A model generated the notes under the pieces. It was given only the letters and a program-made list of their open reading frames with translations. It made no database searches and had not been told where the DNA came from. A program made the translations under genes and the position numbers. Below, one piece after another: positions 34,219-43,675 of a stretch of 64,000 nt of DNA. How positions within the stretch are numbered: position 1 is the first letter of the stretch; the number at the start of each line of letters is the position of its first letter. Origin of the DNA: Kiloniella laminariae (GTDB taxonomy: Bacteria; Pseudomonadota; Alphaproteobacteria; Kiloniellales; Kiloniellaceae). The stretch spans positions 62,001 to 126,000 of the forward strand of contig NZ_JAPWGY010000006.1 of NCBI RefSeq assembly GCF_027214005.1. The letters are read 5' to 3'.

Positions 34219-34310
34219 TCGTGATGAGAGTGCCTTAAGGCTGACAGCTCTCCGGTGACCCTGTAGGCTGTCTCGATTGAAGTTACCAATCAGTCCCGGG
34301 TGAAACGGGA
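34219..34310 (+). promoter_or_regulatory. Structured leader upstream of the ynjBCD-like operon
   Basis: Three consecutive stems can form: GACAGC (34243-34248) with GCTGTC (34267-34272); GATTG (34275-34279) with CAATC (34287-34291); TCCCG (34294-34298) with CGGGA (34306-34310). A GCCTTAAGGC palindrome (34232-34241) precedes them. The region from the tRNA to the gene start is about 250 bp. It does not match the conserved cores of the TPP or cobalamin riboswitches as I know them. Confidence 0.35.
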
Positions 34311-34351
34311 TTATTGGCCCAAGCACTTGCAGGTTGAAAAGAGGAATGAAC

Positions 34352-35569
34352 GTGGTCAGTAAAACATTCGGAGCTCTCGCGCTGGTATCAAGTTTGTTCT
34401 GGGGGGGAGCAACATCGGTTTCCCAGGCTGAAGAACTGAACTGGCAAGAGATCGCAGCAAAGGCAGAAGGCCAAACCCTCTATTGGAACGCCTGGGGGGG
34501 CAGCGAGAAGATCAATGACTATATTGCCTGGGTGGGACAGCGATTGGATCAGCAGTATTCCATTCGCCTGACGCACGTCAAAGTCACAGATACAGCCGAT
34601 GTTGTCAGCCGCGTCCTTGCCGAAAAGACAGCTGGCAAAAATGAGGGCGGCAGTGTTGATCTGGTCTGGATCAATGGTGAAAATTTTGCTTCGATGAAAC
34701 AACACCAACTGCTGTTTGGTCCCTTCACACAAAGCCTGCCCAACTATCGTTTTGTTGATATTGAGAACAAAGCCACCACAACCGTTGACTTCACTATCCA
34801 GGTTGAAGGGTTAGAAGCCCCCTGGGGTATGGCAAAGTTCAATTTTATGTATGATTCTGCCCATATCAATACCCCCCCAACCTCCTTGCAGGAACTGTCT
34901 GACTGGGCCGAGAAACACCCCGGACGTTTCACCTATCCAGCTCCTCCTGATTATCTTGGTTCGACTTTCTTAAAACAGGCCCTGATTGATCTTACTGACA
35001 AAGAGGATACCCTGCGCTCACCTGTCGCCAACCAGGCAGAGTTCGATGAAAAAACAAAACCCCTCTGGCAATTTCTCGATCGGCTTCATCCAGAACTATG
35101 GCGCAGTGGCAAACAGTTCCCTGTCAGCAGTTCGGCCCAGCAACAACTTCTTGATGATGGCGAGGTCGATATTCACCTTTCTTTCAATCCTGGCGCAGCA
35201 TCTGCCCTGATCGAAAGCGGTGAACTCCCTGCCAGCGTTCGGACCTTCACCTTCAAGGACGGGACAATCGGCAACACCCACTTTGTCGCGATCCCCTACA
35301 ATTCGTCCCACAAGGAAGCTGCCATGGTTGTTGCCAATTTCCTGATGAGTCCGGAAGCCCAGGCCCGAAAGCAGGATCCTCGCTACTGGGGCGACGACAC
35401 AGTTTTGGCTATAGACAAGCTCTCCGCAGAAGATCGCAGTACATTTGATGCTATTGAGCTGGGCATCGCAACCCTGCCCCCGCAGGATCTCGGACCAACC
35501 TTGCTTGAACCTCACCCCTCCTGGATGGAGAAAATCGAACGGGAATGGCTGAAACGCTATGGCCAATAG
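34352..35569 (+). CDS. ABC transporter substrate-binding protein, YnjB (COG4134) type
   Basis: About 405 residues with a signal peptide (TFGALALVSSLFWGGATSVSQAEE; written in two parts, cleavage near SQA-EE). The mature segments are LYWNAWGGSEKINDYIAWVG, VDLVWINGENFASMK and APWGMAKFNFMYD, with a closing segment LEPHPSWMEKIEREWLKRYG. These are the marks of the YnjB family, a periplasmic binding protein distantly related to thiamine and iron binding proteins. GTG 34352 has GAGG seven bases upstream; ATG 34346 and TTG 34334 are alternatives. It is the first gene of a three-gene importer operon. The ligand is unknown. Confidence 0.87.
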   Translation: MVSKTFGALALVSSLFWGGATSVSQAEELNWQEIAAKAEGQTLYWNAWGGSEKINDYIAWVGQRLDQQYSIRLTHVKVTDTADVVSRVLAEKTAGKNEGGSVDLVWINGENFASMKQHQLLFGPFTQSLPNYRFVDIENKATTTVDFTIQVEGLEAPWGMAKFNFMYDSAHINTPPTSLQELSDWAEKHPGRFTYPAPPDYLGSTFLKQALIDLTDKEDTLRSPVANQAEFDEKTKPLWQFLDRLHPELWRSGKQFPVSSSAQQQLLDDGEVDIHLSFNPGAASALIESGELPASVRTFTFKDGTIGNTHFVAIPYNSSHKEAAMVVANFLMSPEAQARKQDPRYWGDDTVLAIDKLSAEDRSTFDAIELGIATLPPQDLGPTLLEPHPSWMEKIEREWLKRYGQ

Positions 35570-35595
35570 CTTTCTCTGCGGCATCAAGACAGAAC

Positions 35596-37308
35596 ATGGT
35601 AAAAATCTCGATCATCACTGATTGTCTAAGCCTGAAATATGTCCCGGCATTTACCCTTCTGGTTTTTCTTGGTCCCTTGGGCGCCGGGTTGATTGGTACG
35701 ATTTTGCCTGCTTTCGGGTATTTTCCTGCTCTGGGTGCAGAGGATTTTTCTCTCCTGAGCTGGCGGTATCTGCTGGACTATCCGGCTTTGCCTGAGGCAT
35801 TACACCTCACACTCTTATCTGGCTTTGTCGCAACAGCACTCTCCCTTAGCCTGGCAATTGCCTTTACTGCTGCCTGGCAAGGCCGCCCCAGCTTTAATCG
35901 CGTTCGAAAACTGCTTGCGCCTATTTTGGCAATTCCTCACTCGGCTTTGGCGATCGGCTTTGCTTTTCTGCTTGCCCCCAGTGGCTGGATCGCGCGTCTT
36001 TTCTCTCCGGGGGTGACGGGATGGGATACCCCTCCAGATATAGCCATTATCCACGATCCCTTTGCGGTTTCCCTGATTCTGGGACTTGTGATTAAAGAAA
36101 CCCCCTACCTGCTTCTGATGATCATTGCGGCATGTGACCAGGGACAGGCAAGACAGCGGCTTGTTTTGGCACAAACCCTCGGATACAGCCCGGTTGCGGC
36201 CTGGATCAAGGCTGTTCTCCCTCTGATATATCGCCAGATCCGTCTGCCCATCTATGCCGTTCTCGCCTTCTCCCTCTCTGTTGTCGATGTGGCTCTTGTT
36301 CTCGGCCCGACAGCTCCCCCGACCTTGCCGGTCCTTATCGTGCGATGGTTCAATGACCCCGACCTGAGCTACCGGGCCCTCGCATCAACGGCAGCTGCTT
36401 TTCAACTCGTCATCGTCGTTCTGTCCATTCTGGTCTGGTATCTTCTGGAACAGTTAATGGCACAGATCTTTCGCCACTGGCTTAGCAATGGGCAGAGGTC
36501 ATGTGCTGAACGAACCATCAGCTTTCTCTCCCGGTCATTTTTCCAAATTCTTGGCGGTGTTTTCTGTGGGTCTCTGCTGGTCATCGCCATCTGGTCCTTT
36601 ACCCGAAGATGGCGCTATCCCGATGCTTTTCCTTCTGAATGGAGTATTCAAAGCTGGCAAAACAACCTCGACACACTATTACTGAGCAGCAGTACAACAT
36701 TGATTGTCGGTAGTATCAGTGCCCTGATTGCCGTCATCCTGAGCGTAGCCTGTCTCGAGAATGAAAAGCGGCGTGGCAAAACTGCTGGATCCGGTGCACT
36801 CTGGCTGCTGTATCTTCCTCTGATGATTCCTCAGGTTTCATTCCTTTTCGGTACCCAGGTGATTGCAATAAAACTTGATATAGACGGCAGCTGGCTGGCG
36901 TTGATCTGGAGCCACCTTCTTTTTGTACTCCCCTATGTTTTCCTTTCACTGGCTGAGCCCTATCGCTTTCAGGATAACCGTTTTGTCAACATTGCCCACT
37001 GCCTTGGCGCCAGCCCCTGGCGTGCTTTTTGGAAAGTGCGCCTGCCCATGCTTTTACGCCCCTTGCTTTTTGCCCTGGCTATCGGTTTTGCCGTCTCGGT
37101 GGCCCAGTATCTCCCGACACTTTTTGCTGGCGGCGGGCGTTTTATGACTTTGACCACCGAGGCTGTGAACCTGTCAGCCAGTGGTAACCGCCGGATCATC
37201 TCTGTTTATGCCTTGCTCCAAGGCCTGTTCCCGCTCCTGGCTTTCAGTGCGGCCATCGGGTTTTCCAACTTCACTTTCCGCCACAGAAAAGCTTTGTCCC
37301 AGTCATGA
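35596..37308 (+). CDS. ABC transporter permease, YnjC type (duplicated membrane domain)
   Basis: About 570 residues with roughly twelve membrane helices in two tandem binding-protein-dependent permease domains. The coupling (EAA) loops are around AQTLGYSPVAAWIKAVLP and AHCLGASPWRAFWKVRLP. This fused layout is that of YnjC and of iron/thiamine-type permeases. Start choice is weak: ATG 35545 overlaps the ynjB-like gene by 25 bp, while ATG 35596 gives a hydrophobic N-terminus closer to the family. Neither has a good ribosome-binding site. It overlaps the ATPase gene by ATGA. Confidence 0.88.
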   Translation: MVKISIITDCLSLKYVPAFTLLVFLGPLGAGLIGTILPAFGYFPALGAEDFSLLSWRYLLDYPALPEALHLTLLSGFVATALSLSLAIAFTAAWQGRPSFNRVRKLLAPILAIPHSALAIGFAFLLAPSGWIARLFSPGVTGWDTPPDIAIIHDPFAVSLILGLVIKETPYLLLMIIAACDQGQARQRLVLAQTLGYSPVAAWIKAVLPLIYRQIRLPIYAVLAFSLSVVDVALVLGPTAPPTLPVLIVRWFNDPDLSYRALASTAAAFQLVIVVLSILVWYLLEQLMAQIFRHWLSNGQRSCAERTISFLSRSFFQILGGVFCGSLLVIAIWSFTRRWRYPDAFPSEWSIQSWQNNLDTLLLSSSTTLIVGSISALIAVILSVACLENEKRRGKTAGSGALWLLYLPLMIPQVSFLFGTQVIAIKLDIDGSWLALIWSHLLFVLPYVFLSLAEPYRFQDNRFVNIAHCLGASPWRAFWKVRLPMLLRPLLFALAIGFAVSVAQYLPTLFAGGGRFMTLTTEAVNLSASGNRRIISVYALLQGLFPLLAFSAAIGFSNFTFRHRKALSQS

Positions 37309-37994
37309 ATACACACCAGCGACCCGGCGCTGCTCAGGCACCCGAACCCCTTATACTCAAGGATCTCACACTTTCGCTCTTCAGAGCCGGGGTAAACAGA
37401 ACCCTTTTCAACAAATTTGATCTGGAAATACAGCCCGGTGAAATTACGACAATCATGGGTCCTAGCGGCTGTGGGAAATCCAGCCTTCTCTCCTTCATCA
37501 GTGGGACGCTTGCCAAAGATTTCACCGTGGACGGTCGGGTTTGCCTCGGACAACGCGATATTACCGACTCCCCGCCAGAACAGCGACATATTGGCATGTT
37601 ATTCCAGGAAGATCTGCTCTTCCCGCATCTCTCGGTCGGGGAAAACCTCGGCTTTGGCATTCCTGCCGTTGTGCGCCAGAAAACAGACCGGAAAATGCTG
37701 ATCGAACAGGCTCTGGAAGAAGCCGGCTTATCCGGTTTTGCCGATCAGGACCCCGCCACCCTGTCCGGAGGACAACGGGCGCGGGTCGCTGTGATGCGAA
37801 CCCTGCTGTCTCGTCCTTCTGCCCTGTTGCTTGACGAGCCATTCTCCAAACTCGACAGCGCTTTGCGCGAACGTTTTCGAACTTTTGTATTTGATCATGC
37901 CCGCGCTCATAATCTTCCAACCCTGCTTGTCACACATGACCCGGAAGATGCGCGTTCGGCTGAAGGTGTCATTCTGAACATGCCTTTTGTATGA
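37305..37994 (+). CDS. ABC transporter ATP-binding protein, YnjD type
   Basis: 229 residues. Walker A is MGPSGCGKSS (about 51-60), the Q-loop is LFQEDLLFPHLSVGEN, the signature is LSGGQRARVAVMR, Walker B is ALLLDEPFSKLD and the switch histidine is in LLVTHD. It powers the importer formed with the two preceding genes. The start overlaps the permease stop codon by four bases. The C-terminus is short with no regulatory domain, as in YnjD and ThiQ. Whether the ligand is thiamine-related, a metal or something else is open. Confidence 0.92.
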   Translation: MNTHQRPGAAQAPEPLILKDLTLSLFRAGVNRTLFNKFDLEIQPGEITTIMGPSGCGKSSLLSFISGTLAKDFTVDGRVCLGQRDITDSPPEQRHIGMLFQEDLLFPHLSVGENLGFGIPAVVRQKTDRKMLIEQALEEAGLSGFADQDPATLSGGQRARVAVMRTLLSRPSALLLDEPFSKLDSALRERFRTFVFDHARAHNLPTLLVTHDPEDARSAEGVILNMPFV

Positions 37995-38243
37995 CCCCCG
38001 GTTATATGATCCCCTGGCACAGATCTTTGTTCTGGTCAGGGCCCAAATTGTTTTGTACTCAGTGTTTTCAGATGGTCGATATGTTGAAGAAAGTGCCCTG
38101 ATCGGGGAATTTTCAATAAATACCGTCGTGTTAGAGTGAAAACCGCAGTTTTTTTTACTGCAGTATGCCATCTTGATTTTGCCCCAACGGCAAATTCAGG
38201 ATAAAAGCTGTCACGATTTAAGACAGCCCCGGAGCCAGTGCCC

Positions 38244-38636
38244 ATGTATAGCCAGACCACCAGGTCTATAACGGTGACAGTAAAACCGACTTTTCTCGAA
38301 GATCAGTCGTCTCCCACTGACGACCACTATGTATGGGCTTATCAGGTCCAGATTGAAAATAAAGGTGACGACGCCGTCACACTGAGAAACCGTTACTGGT
38401 GTATTACAGACTCCATGGGCAGGGTACAGGAAGTCCGCGGTGCAGGTGTTGTTGGTGAACAACCTTGCCTCAAGCCGGGTGAAAGTTTTGAGTATACCAG
38501 TGGCACACCTTTACCGACGCCTTCAGGTATCATGTCAGGCAGTTACGAGATGGAAGGCCCGAATGGTGAACTTTTCAGCGTCATCGTTCCGGCCTTTTCA
38601 CTGGATAGTCCACACGAAGTGGCACGCCCGAACTAG
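38244..38636 (+). CDS. apaG: ApaG protein
   Basis: 130 residues of immunoglobulin-like fold. The sequence starts [15 protein letters not shown] and contains [39 protein letters not shown] and GSYEM, as in all ApaG proteins. The role is still unsettled: linked to magnesium/cobalt resistance and to diadenosine-polyphosphate handling through the ApaH operon of enterics. The ATG at 38244 has GGAG nine bases upstream; a GTG at 38238 is too close to it. The 249 bp before it contain no gene, only weak A/T-rich hairpins (for example GCAGT/ACTGC near 38146-38162). folE follows by 38 bp. Confidence 0.95.
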   Translation: MYSQTTRSITVTVKPTFLEDQSSPTDDHYVWAYQVQIENKGDDAVTLRNRYWCITDSMGRVQEVRGAGVVGEQPCLKPGESFEYTSGTPLPTPSGIMSGSYEMEGPNGELFSVIVPAFSLDSPHEVARPN

Positions 38637-38674
38637 CACAACACTTCCAGCAGGAAGATAAAAGGAAAGAGCCC

Positions 38675-39283
38675 GTGAGCAACACCGAAAACACCGTCAT
38701 CCGTCCGACACGCGAAGAAGCTCTGTCGGCCGTGGAAACCTTGCTTCGCTGGGCGGGTGATGATCCCAGCCGCGAAGGTCTCTTGGGCACGCCCGACCGT
38801 GTTGTCCGCAGTTATCAGGAATTCTTTGCTGGTTACGATGTTGACCCCAATGAACTTCTCGAAAGAACCTTCGAAGAAGTTGAAGGGTATGACGAGATCG
38901 TATTGCTGCGCGATATCCGCTTTGAATCCCACTGCGAACACCATATGGCACCGATTATAGGCAAGGCCCATGTCGCCTACCTTCCCAACAACCGTGTTGT
39001 TGGTATCAGCAAACTCGCAAGAGTGGTCGAAGCCTATGCAAAACGTTTGCAGATCCAGGAAAAGATGACGGCACAGATCGCCAACGCGATCAATGATGTA
39101 CTGCAACCCAAAGGCGTTGCCGTCGTGATTGAGGCCGCACATCAGTGCATGACCACCCGCGGCGTCCATAAATCCGGCGTGACAATGGTAACCAGCCGGA
39201 TGCTTGGCTTGTTCAGAACCAACCCTTCGACCAGGCGAGAATTCCTTTCCCTGATCGGGAATCCTTCTTCTTCGGCCTCCTGA
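38675..39283 (+). CDS. folE: GTP cyclohydrolase I
   Basis: 202 residues, starting with GTG. It forms dihydroneopterin triphosphate from GTP, the first step of folate (and pterin) synthesis. The zinc and catalytic motifs are [39 protein letters not shown] and [15 protein letters not shown], including the Cys/His/Cys zinc ligands. The N-terminal segment ([20 protein letters not shown]) is normal for the family. It probably shares a transcript with apaG and is closed by a strong terminator 20 bp downstream. Confidence 0.97.
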   Translation: MSNTENTVIRPTREEALSAVETLLRWAGDDPSREGLLGTPDRVVRSYQEFFAGYDVDPNELLERTFEEVEGYDEIVLLRDIRFESHCEHHMAPIIGKAHVAYLPNNRVVGISKLARVVEAYAKRLQIQEKMTAQIANAINDVLQPKGVAVVIEAAHQCMTTRGVHKSGVTMVTSRMLGLFRTNPSTRREFLSLIGNPSSSAS

Positions 39284-39302
39284 ATAAAAAGATCTTTTCA
39301 AG

Positions 39303-39338
39303 GCCCCCGTTCCCTGCAATCGGGACCGGGGGCTTTTG
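39303..39338 (+). terminator. Terminator of apaG-folE
   Basis: GCCCCCG (39303-39309) pairs with CGGGGGC (39327-39333), with an inner TCCC/GGGA stem, followed by TTTT. Confidence 0.9.
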
Positions 39339-39501
39339 CATACCAAACTTGTTTTTTTTCTGCTAATCTCTGCTGCTGTAAACAGGCAGATCAATTGCTC
39401 CGGCCAGAACTGGACTTTGGCATGTCACATTTTACCGTCCCCGACGCATCACCGTTCAACTGTTTGATGCACTCAGTCCTATTGATGAAAAGGCCCTGTG
39501 G

Positions 39502-40947
39502 ATGATCCAGTTTCGTCCCGTCGTCTTCGTAACCGGAATTTTGCTCTCTATCATGGCTATTGCCATGATTATTCCGGCTGTGGTTGATGCCGCTGCCGGT
39601 CACCCGGACTGGCGTGTCTTTGCGACATCTTCCGCCTTGAGCCTCTCTATCGGCATTGCCATGGTTCTGGCGACCAACGCCTCCTGGCACCGTTTTTCTT
39701 TGCGAGAAGCCTTTGTCATTACCAATGTCGCCTGGCTGACCATTGCCGTTGCCGGCGCCATTCCCCTGGCTTTTTCCGAGCTGGAACTCAGTGTCACTGA
39801 TGCATTTTTTGAATCAATGTCCGGCATCACGACAACCGGCTCGACCATTATCGTCGGACTAGACAGTTCTCCGCCAGGGATTCTTCTCTGGCGCGGCATC
39901 CTGCAGTGGCTGGGCGGCATTGGTATTATCGTCATGGCCGTTGCCATCTTGCCGATGCTGCAAGTCGGGGGCATGCAGATGTTCCGGGTTGAAGCTTTTG
40001 AAGCAGACAAGGTCCTGCCCAAAGCCGCCCAGATTGCCGCCGCCATTTCTATCTTCTACGTTTTCATCACCATCGCCGCTGCAGTCATCCTCTCTCTGCT
40101 CGGGATGTCTGGATTTGATGCCGTTGTGCACGCGATGACCTCTATTGCAACAGGCGGTTTCTCAAACTACGACTCTTCTATTGCCCACTTCAAAAACCCG
40201 ATGATTCACTGGGCGATCTGCCTTTTCATGGTTCTTGGCAGTATTCCCTTTATCCTCTACCTCCGGGTTATCCGGGGTGATCTAACCAGCCTGCTTCAGG
40301 ATAGCCAGGTCAAAACCTTTCTGATCATTCTCGCTGTATCGGTCCTGACCATCACCCTCTGGCTCTGGTACATAGACGAAATGAGCCTGGGGACATCCCT
40401 TCGCCTGTCGGCTTTCAATGTGATCTCTGTTATGACAGGGACAGGCTACAGCTCTGCTGACTATGGTCAATGGGGCGGGTTTGCCCTCGCCTTGATGTTC
40501 ATTTTGATGTTTGTCGGTGGCTGTGCCGGATCGACCACATGCGGCATCAAAATTTTCCGTCTACAGGTACTCTACGCGACGACACAGGCACAGCTTAATC
40601 GCCTCATCCAGCCAAACGGAATTTTCTTTCCCAACTACAACAATAACCCCATTCCAGAGAGCGTTTCCAACTCTGTGATGAGCTTCTTTTTCCTCTTTGC
40701 CGTCAGTTTCGTATTTCTTGCCGTTGGGCTGGGTGCGTTCGGACTTGATTTTATTACCGCGGTTTCCGGTGCGGCCACTGCGATCGCCAACGTCGGTCCC
40801 GGGCTTGGGGATGTCATTGGTCCCGTCGGTAATTTCAAGACCCTGCCTGATGGGGCAAAGTGGCTCATGGCCGCGGGGATGCTGCTCGGACGTCTGGAGC
40901 TTTTCACCATTCTTGTCATGGTCTTGCCCCGTTTCTGGCGCGGTTGA
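39502..40947 (+). CDS. trkH: TrkH-family potassium uptake protein
   Basis: 481 residues, about ten membrane helices built from four channel-like repeats. The selectivity-filter glycines are in SGITTTGSTI, SIATGGFSNY, MTGTGYSSADY and ANVGPGLGDV. GGCAGSTTCGIKIFR lies between the third and fourth repeats. It takes up potassium with a TrkA regulatory subunit, which is not encoded nearby. The N-terminus (MIQFRPVVFVTGILLS) is like other alphaproteobacterial TrkH. The gene is monocistronic, with a terminator on each side, and converges on a lipoprotein gene. Confidence 0.95.
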   Translation: MIQFRPVVFVTGILLSIMAIAMIIPAVVDAAAGHPDWRVFATSSALSLSIGIAMVLATNASWHRFSLREAFVITNVAWLTIAVAGAIPLAFSELELSVTDAFFESMSGITTTGSTIIVGLDSSPPGILLWRGILQWLGGIGIIVMAVAILPMLQVGGMQMFRVEAFEADKVLPKAAQIAAAISIFYVFITIAAAVILSLLGMSGFDAVVHAMTSIATGGFSNYDSSIAHFKNPMIHWAICLFMVLGSIPFILYLRVIRGDLTSLLQDSQVKTFLIILAVSVLTITLWLWYIDEMSLGTSLRLSAFNVISVMTGTGYSSADYGQWGGFALALMFILMFVGGCAGSTTCGIKIFRLQVLYATTQAQLNRLIQPNGIFFPNYNNNPIPESVSNSVMSFFFLFAVSFVFLAVGLGAFGLDFITAVSGAATAIANVGPGLGDVIGPVGNFKTLPDGAKWLMAAGMLLGRLELFTILVMVLPRFWRG

Positions 40948-40955
40948 TCTGCCAA

Positions 40956-40997
40956 AGAAAAACAGCAGACCTGTTTCCAGGCCTGCTGTTTTTTTAT
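40956..40997. terminator. Bidirectional terminator between trkH and the lipoprotein gene
   Basis: AACAGCAG (40961-40968) and CTGCTGTT (40983-40990), with inner CCTG/CAGG, form a long stem flanked by an A-run and a T7 run. It serves both converging genes. Confidence 0.93.
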
Positions 40998-41033
40998 CGG
41001 TTAGAGCTTGCCTTCAGTAAGGTAAGCTCTGGG

Positions 41034-41630
41034 CTACATCACAAAACTGCTCAGATGTTTGGCAATTCCCTGCTGGAGCTGACGATCAATCTCAATCATC
41101 AGATCTTCCGTCATCTTGAACCAGATTTTTTCCCGTTCGCGCAGCGTTAGATTTTCAGGAACAGTTCTGCTCCGTTCAGCGCGGGCAAAGACCTGGGCAT
41201 CTTTGTATCCCCGGCCATCACGCACCTGCATTTCAATTTCAATCACACCATCATAGCGTTCGGACTGGTCATAAGTAACAAGACCTGTGATCCCACTTTG
41301 CCGCTCCAGCTTGGTTTCCGTGACGGACGCATTCTTGATGATAAAGTTCAGCACCCCGTCATTGCCCATTGCCTGCAGGCGATCCTGAGCCCAGCGTTCA
41401 GCTGCTTCAGACGGCGTCGTATTGAAAAGATGCTCGACATTCGGACTCTGCGCTGGGCTGACGTATGCCTGCTCAACCACTATCTCACTGACCAGCAGCT
41501 GATAAGGAGGAAGATGTGAATAGGTCAATTCCGGCTGACGCCCGGAAGAGGGCGCCGTTTGACAACCCGCCAATAAAGCACCTGAAAGGGAAACTCCCCC
41601 AAGCACAAAATTTCTTCTGCTAAGTTCCAT
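41034..41630 (-). CDS. Uncharacterised lipoprotein with twin-arginine-like leader
   Basis: 198 residues. The leader is SRRNFVLGGVSLSGALLAGC, with a lipobox LLAGC and an RR motif before the hydrophobic stretch. The mature protein contains the block VVEQAYVSPAQSPNVEHLF, followed by AERWAQDRLQAMG and FIIKNASVTETKL. This pattern recurs in uncharacterised Rhodospirillales lipoproteins. Residues 120-190 are charged (FARAERSRTVPENLTLRERE). It is probably anchored in the inner or outer membrane facing the periplasm. Function unknown. It follows hslO on the same strand after 134 bp. Confidence 0.8.
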   Translation of the reverse strand: MELSRRNFVLGGVSLSGALLAGCQTAPSSGRQPELTYSHLPPYQLLVSEIVVEQAYVSPAQSPNVEHLFNTTPSEAAERWAQDRLQAMGNDGVLNFIIKNASVTETKLERQSGITGLVTYDQSERYDGVIEIEMQVRDGRGYKDAQVFARAERSRTVPENLTLREREKIWFKMTEDLMIEIDRQLQQGIAKHLSSFVM

Positions 41631-41764
41631 GATCTAATCTGCCTCTTCTATAAGCGCTCTCCCCGGATCATCTCCCACGCTATTCCAAGGGGGATACAAA
41701 CAGGGGGGCCAAGTCTAATTATGATTAGGGAAATACCCAGAAATTATGGCACAAAGAAGACCTG

Positions 41765-42721
41765 TCAGGACTCGACCTCTTCCTCAGAATTAAGCCGGGC
41801 AATATCCGCATCATTAAAGTGGTAACTGCGGCTGCAAAACTCGCAGGAGGCAACAATCTTGCCCTCAACCTTGTAGGTTTCAATCTCTTCAAGGGGAATG
41901 GTTTTGATGACAGTTTCCAACTTCTCCCGGGAACAGCGGCACCCTTCCAGTATGGCCTTCTGATCAAAAACCCTGACCTGCTCCTCATGGAACAACCGGT
42001 AGAGCAGATCTGTTACAGGCAAATCAAGATCAAGAAGCTCGCCAGCGGTACAGCTGGCCATCAGGACCATGGAGCGTTGCCAGTCTTCTGTCAGCGTCTC
42101 TTCATCTTGATCTTTTCTTCCCTGGATGCCTCCCTCACCGGGCATGTATTGAAGAATCATGCCGCCACTGCGCCAGCTTTCTCCTTCGTTTTCTGTCTTG
42201 ACCAGAACGCCTGTTTTGATTTGATCAGACTGCTTGAAATATCCCTGGATACATTCGGACAGAGTAGCTCCTTCAAGCTCGACAATCCCCTGATACCGCT
42301 CCATATGTTCACCCTGATCAACCGTGAAAGCTAGATAGCCCTTTCCGGTCAAATCCTTGAGTGTAAGCGTGGCAGGATCATCTGTCCGCTCAAGCAGTTG
42401 AGCAAGTGCCTCTTCGTTGATTCCGGCATACCCGCGTAAAACGCCTTCCGACGTCATGTCGCTGACCAACATTTTTACAGGTCCGTCACTCTTGCTCTGA
42501 AGGGTAAAGCACCCATCAAACTTCATCAGCGAAGAAAGAACAGCTGTCAGGGTCAGCACTTCGGCCAGCAGTTCATTGACCACCTGTGGATAGTCATGGC
42601 GTGCCAGAATCGTGCTGATGGCTGGCCCGGTCCGGACCAGCCGACCTCGAATGCCGGTCGCCTCTAACAGAAATGGCTGAACCAGATCATCTCTTATGCC
42701 GGTCCCGACAGTGTTACTCAT
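41765..42721 (-). CDS. hslO: Redox-regulated chaperone Hsp33
   Basis: 318 residues. The C-terminal zinc-binding redox switch has GCRCSREK and CEFC (a CxC and CxxC pair), and the N-terminal core has the GYAGINEEALAQLLERTDDP segment. When oxidised it loses zinc and becomes an ATP-independent holdase. The ATG at 42721 fits the family start (MSNTVGTGIRDDLVQPF); an ATG at 42757 would overlap argF. The argD-argF-hslO order is common in alphaproteobacteria. It lies 20 bp after argF and is surely cotranscribed with it. Confidence 0.95.
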   Translation of the reverse strand: MSNTVGTGIRDDLVQPFLLEATGIRGRLVRTGPAISTILARHDYPQVVNELLAEVLTLTAVLSSLMKFDGCFTLQSKSDGPVKMLVSDMTSEGVLRGYAGINEEALAQLLERTDDPATLTLKDLTGKGYLAFTVDQGEHMERYQGIVELEGATLSECIQGYFKQSDQIKTGVLVKTENEGESWRSGGMILQYMPGEGGIQGRKDQDEETLTEDWQRSMVLMASCTAGELLDLDLPVTDLLYRLFHEEQVRVFDQKAILEGCRCSREKLETVIKTIPLEEIETYKVEGKIVASCEFCSRSYHFNDADIARLNSEEEVES

Positions 42722-42741
42722 TACAACATTACTCCAGCTTC

Positions 42742-43647
42742 TTACTTGCTCATACACCAGTACATGATGCCCTTCTGGGCATGTAATCTGTTACCGGCTT
42801 CATCAAAAACAACAGACTGAGGACCATCAATGACCTCTTCTGTCACCTCTTCCCCGCGATGGGCAGGAAGGCAGTGCATAAAAAGAGCATCCGGTTTAGC
42901 CAACCCCATCACCCGTTGATCCACCTGATAAGGTTTCAAAAGATTGTGACGGTTTGCTGCATCCGTATCCCCCATGGAAACCCAGGTATCTGTCACGATG
43001 CAGTCACTGTCTGTAGCCGCTTCCTCAACAGATCGGGTCACCGTGATTTTGCCGCCTTCTGCTTTGGCCCAGTCAAGAACAGCCTGATTGGGGGGCAGCT
43101 CGGCCGGTGTTGCCAGTTTCAGATGAAACCCAAACCGCACGGCCGCATGTATCCAGGAAGTGGCAACATTGTTGCCATCGCCGCACCACGTCACCGTTTT
43201 CCCGGCAATCGAGCCGCGATGTTCTTCATAGGTCATGATATCAGCCATCAGCTGGCAAGGGTGCGACTCATCTGTCAGGCCATTGATTACCGGAACGCTC
43301 GCATATTCAGCCAGCTCGTGCAGAATACTTTCAGAAGAGGTCCGGATCATGATGGCATCAACAAAACGGGAAAGAACCCGGGCTGTGTCTGCAATACTTT
43401 CCCCCTGCTCCATCTGTGTACTGCTGGAATCAAGCAGTACGGCATCGCCGCCCAGCTGAGAAATACCGACCTCGAATGAAACCCTGGTCCGTGTCGAAGG
43501 TTTCTCGAAAATCATCGCCAGGGATTTACCTTCCAGCGGGCGGCCCGGAATTTCTCCTGATTTCAGCTTCGTACCGTAATCAAGAATCGCGCGCAGCTGC
43601 TGCGTATCAAACCGGTTCAGATCCAGGAAGTGTTTTACGCTCGTCAT
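42742..43647 (-). CDS. argF: Ornithine carbamoyltransferase
   Basis: 301 residues. It makes citrulline from ornithine and carbamoyl phosphate in arginine synthesis. The carbamoyl-phosphate loop is [13 protein letters not shown], then [14 protein letters not shown], the ornithine/SMG-loop region is DTWVSMGD and the active-site motif is [12 protein letters not shown]. The length is normal for the catabolic/anabolic bacterial enzyme. It follows argD by 28 bp in the operon argD-argF-hslO. Confidence 0.97.
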   Translation of the reverse strand: MTSVKHFLDLNRFDTQQLRAILDYGTKLKSGEIPGRPLEGKSLAMIFEKPSTRTRVSFEVGISQLGGDAVLLDSSSTQMEQGESIADTARVLSRFVDAIMIRTSSESILHELAEYASVPVINGLTDESHPCQLMADIMTYEEHRGSIAGKTVTWCGDGNNVATSWIHAAVRFGFHLKLATPAELPPNQAVLDWAKAEGGKITVTRSVEEAATDSDCIVTDTWVSMGDTDAANRHNLLKPYQVDQRVMGLAKPDALFMHCLPAHRGEEVTEEVIDGPQSVVFDEAGNRLHAQKGIMYWCMSK

Positions 43648-43675
43648 TTTATTTACCTCGGGTATCCGGCGGCCC

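Noticed and set aside
34219-34320. TPP or cobalamin riboswitch ahead of the ynjBCD-like operon
   Set aside because: The conserved cores of those classes are not present. It is kept only as a possible structured leader.
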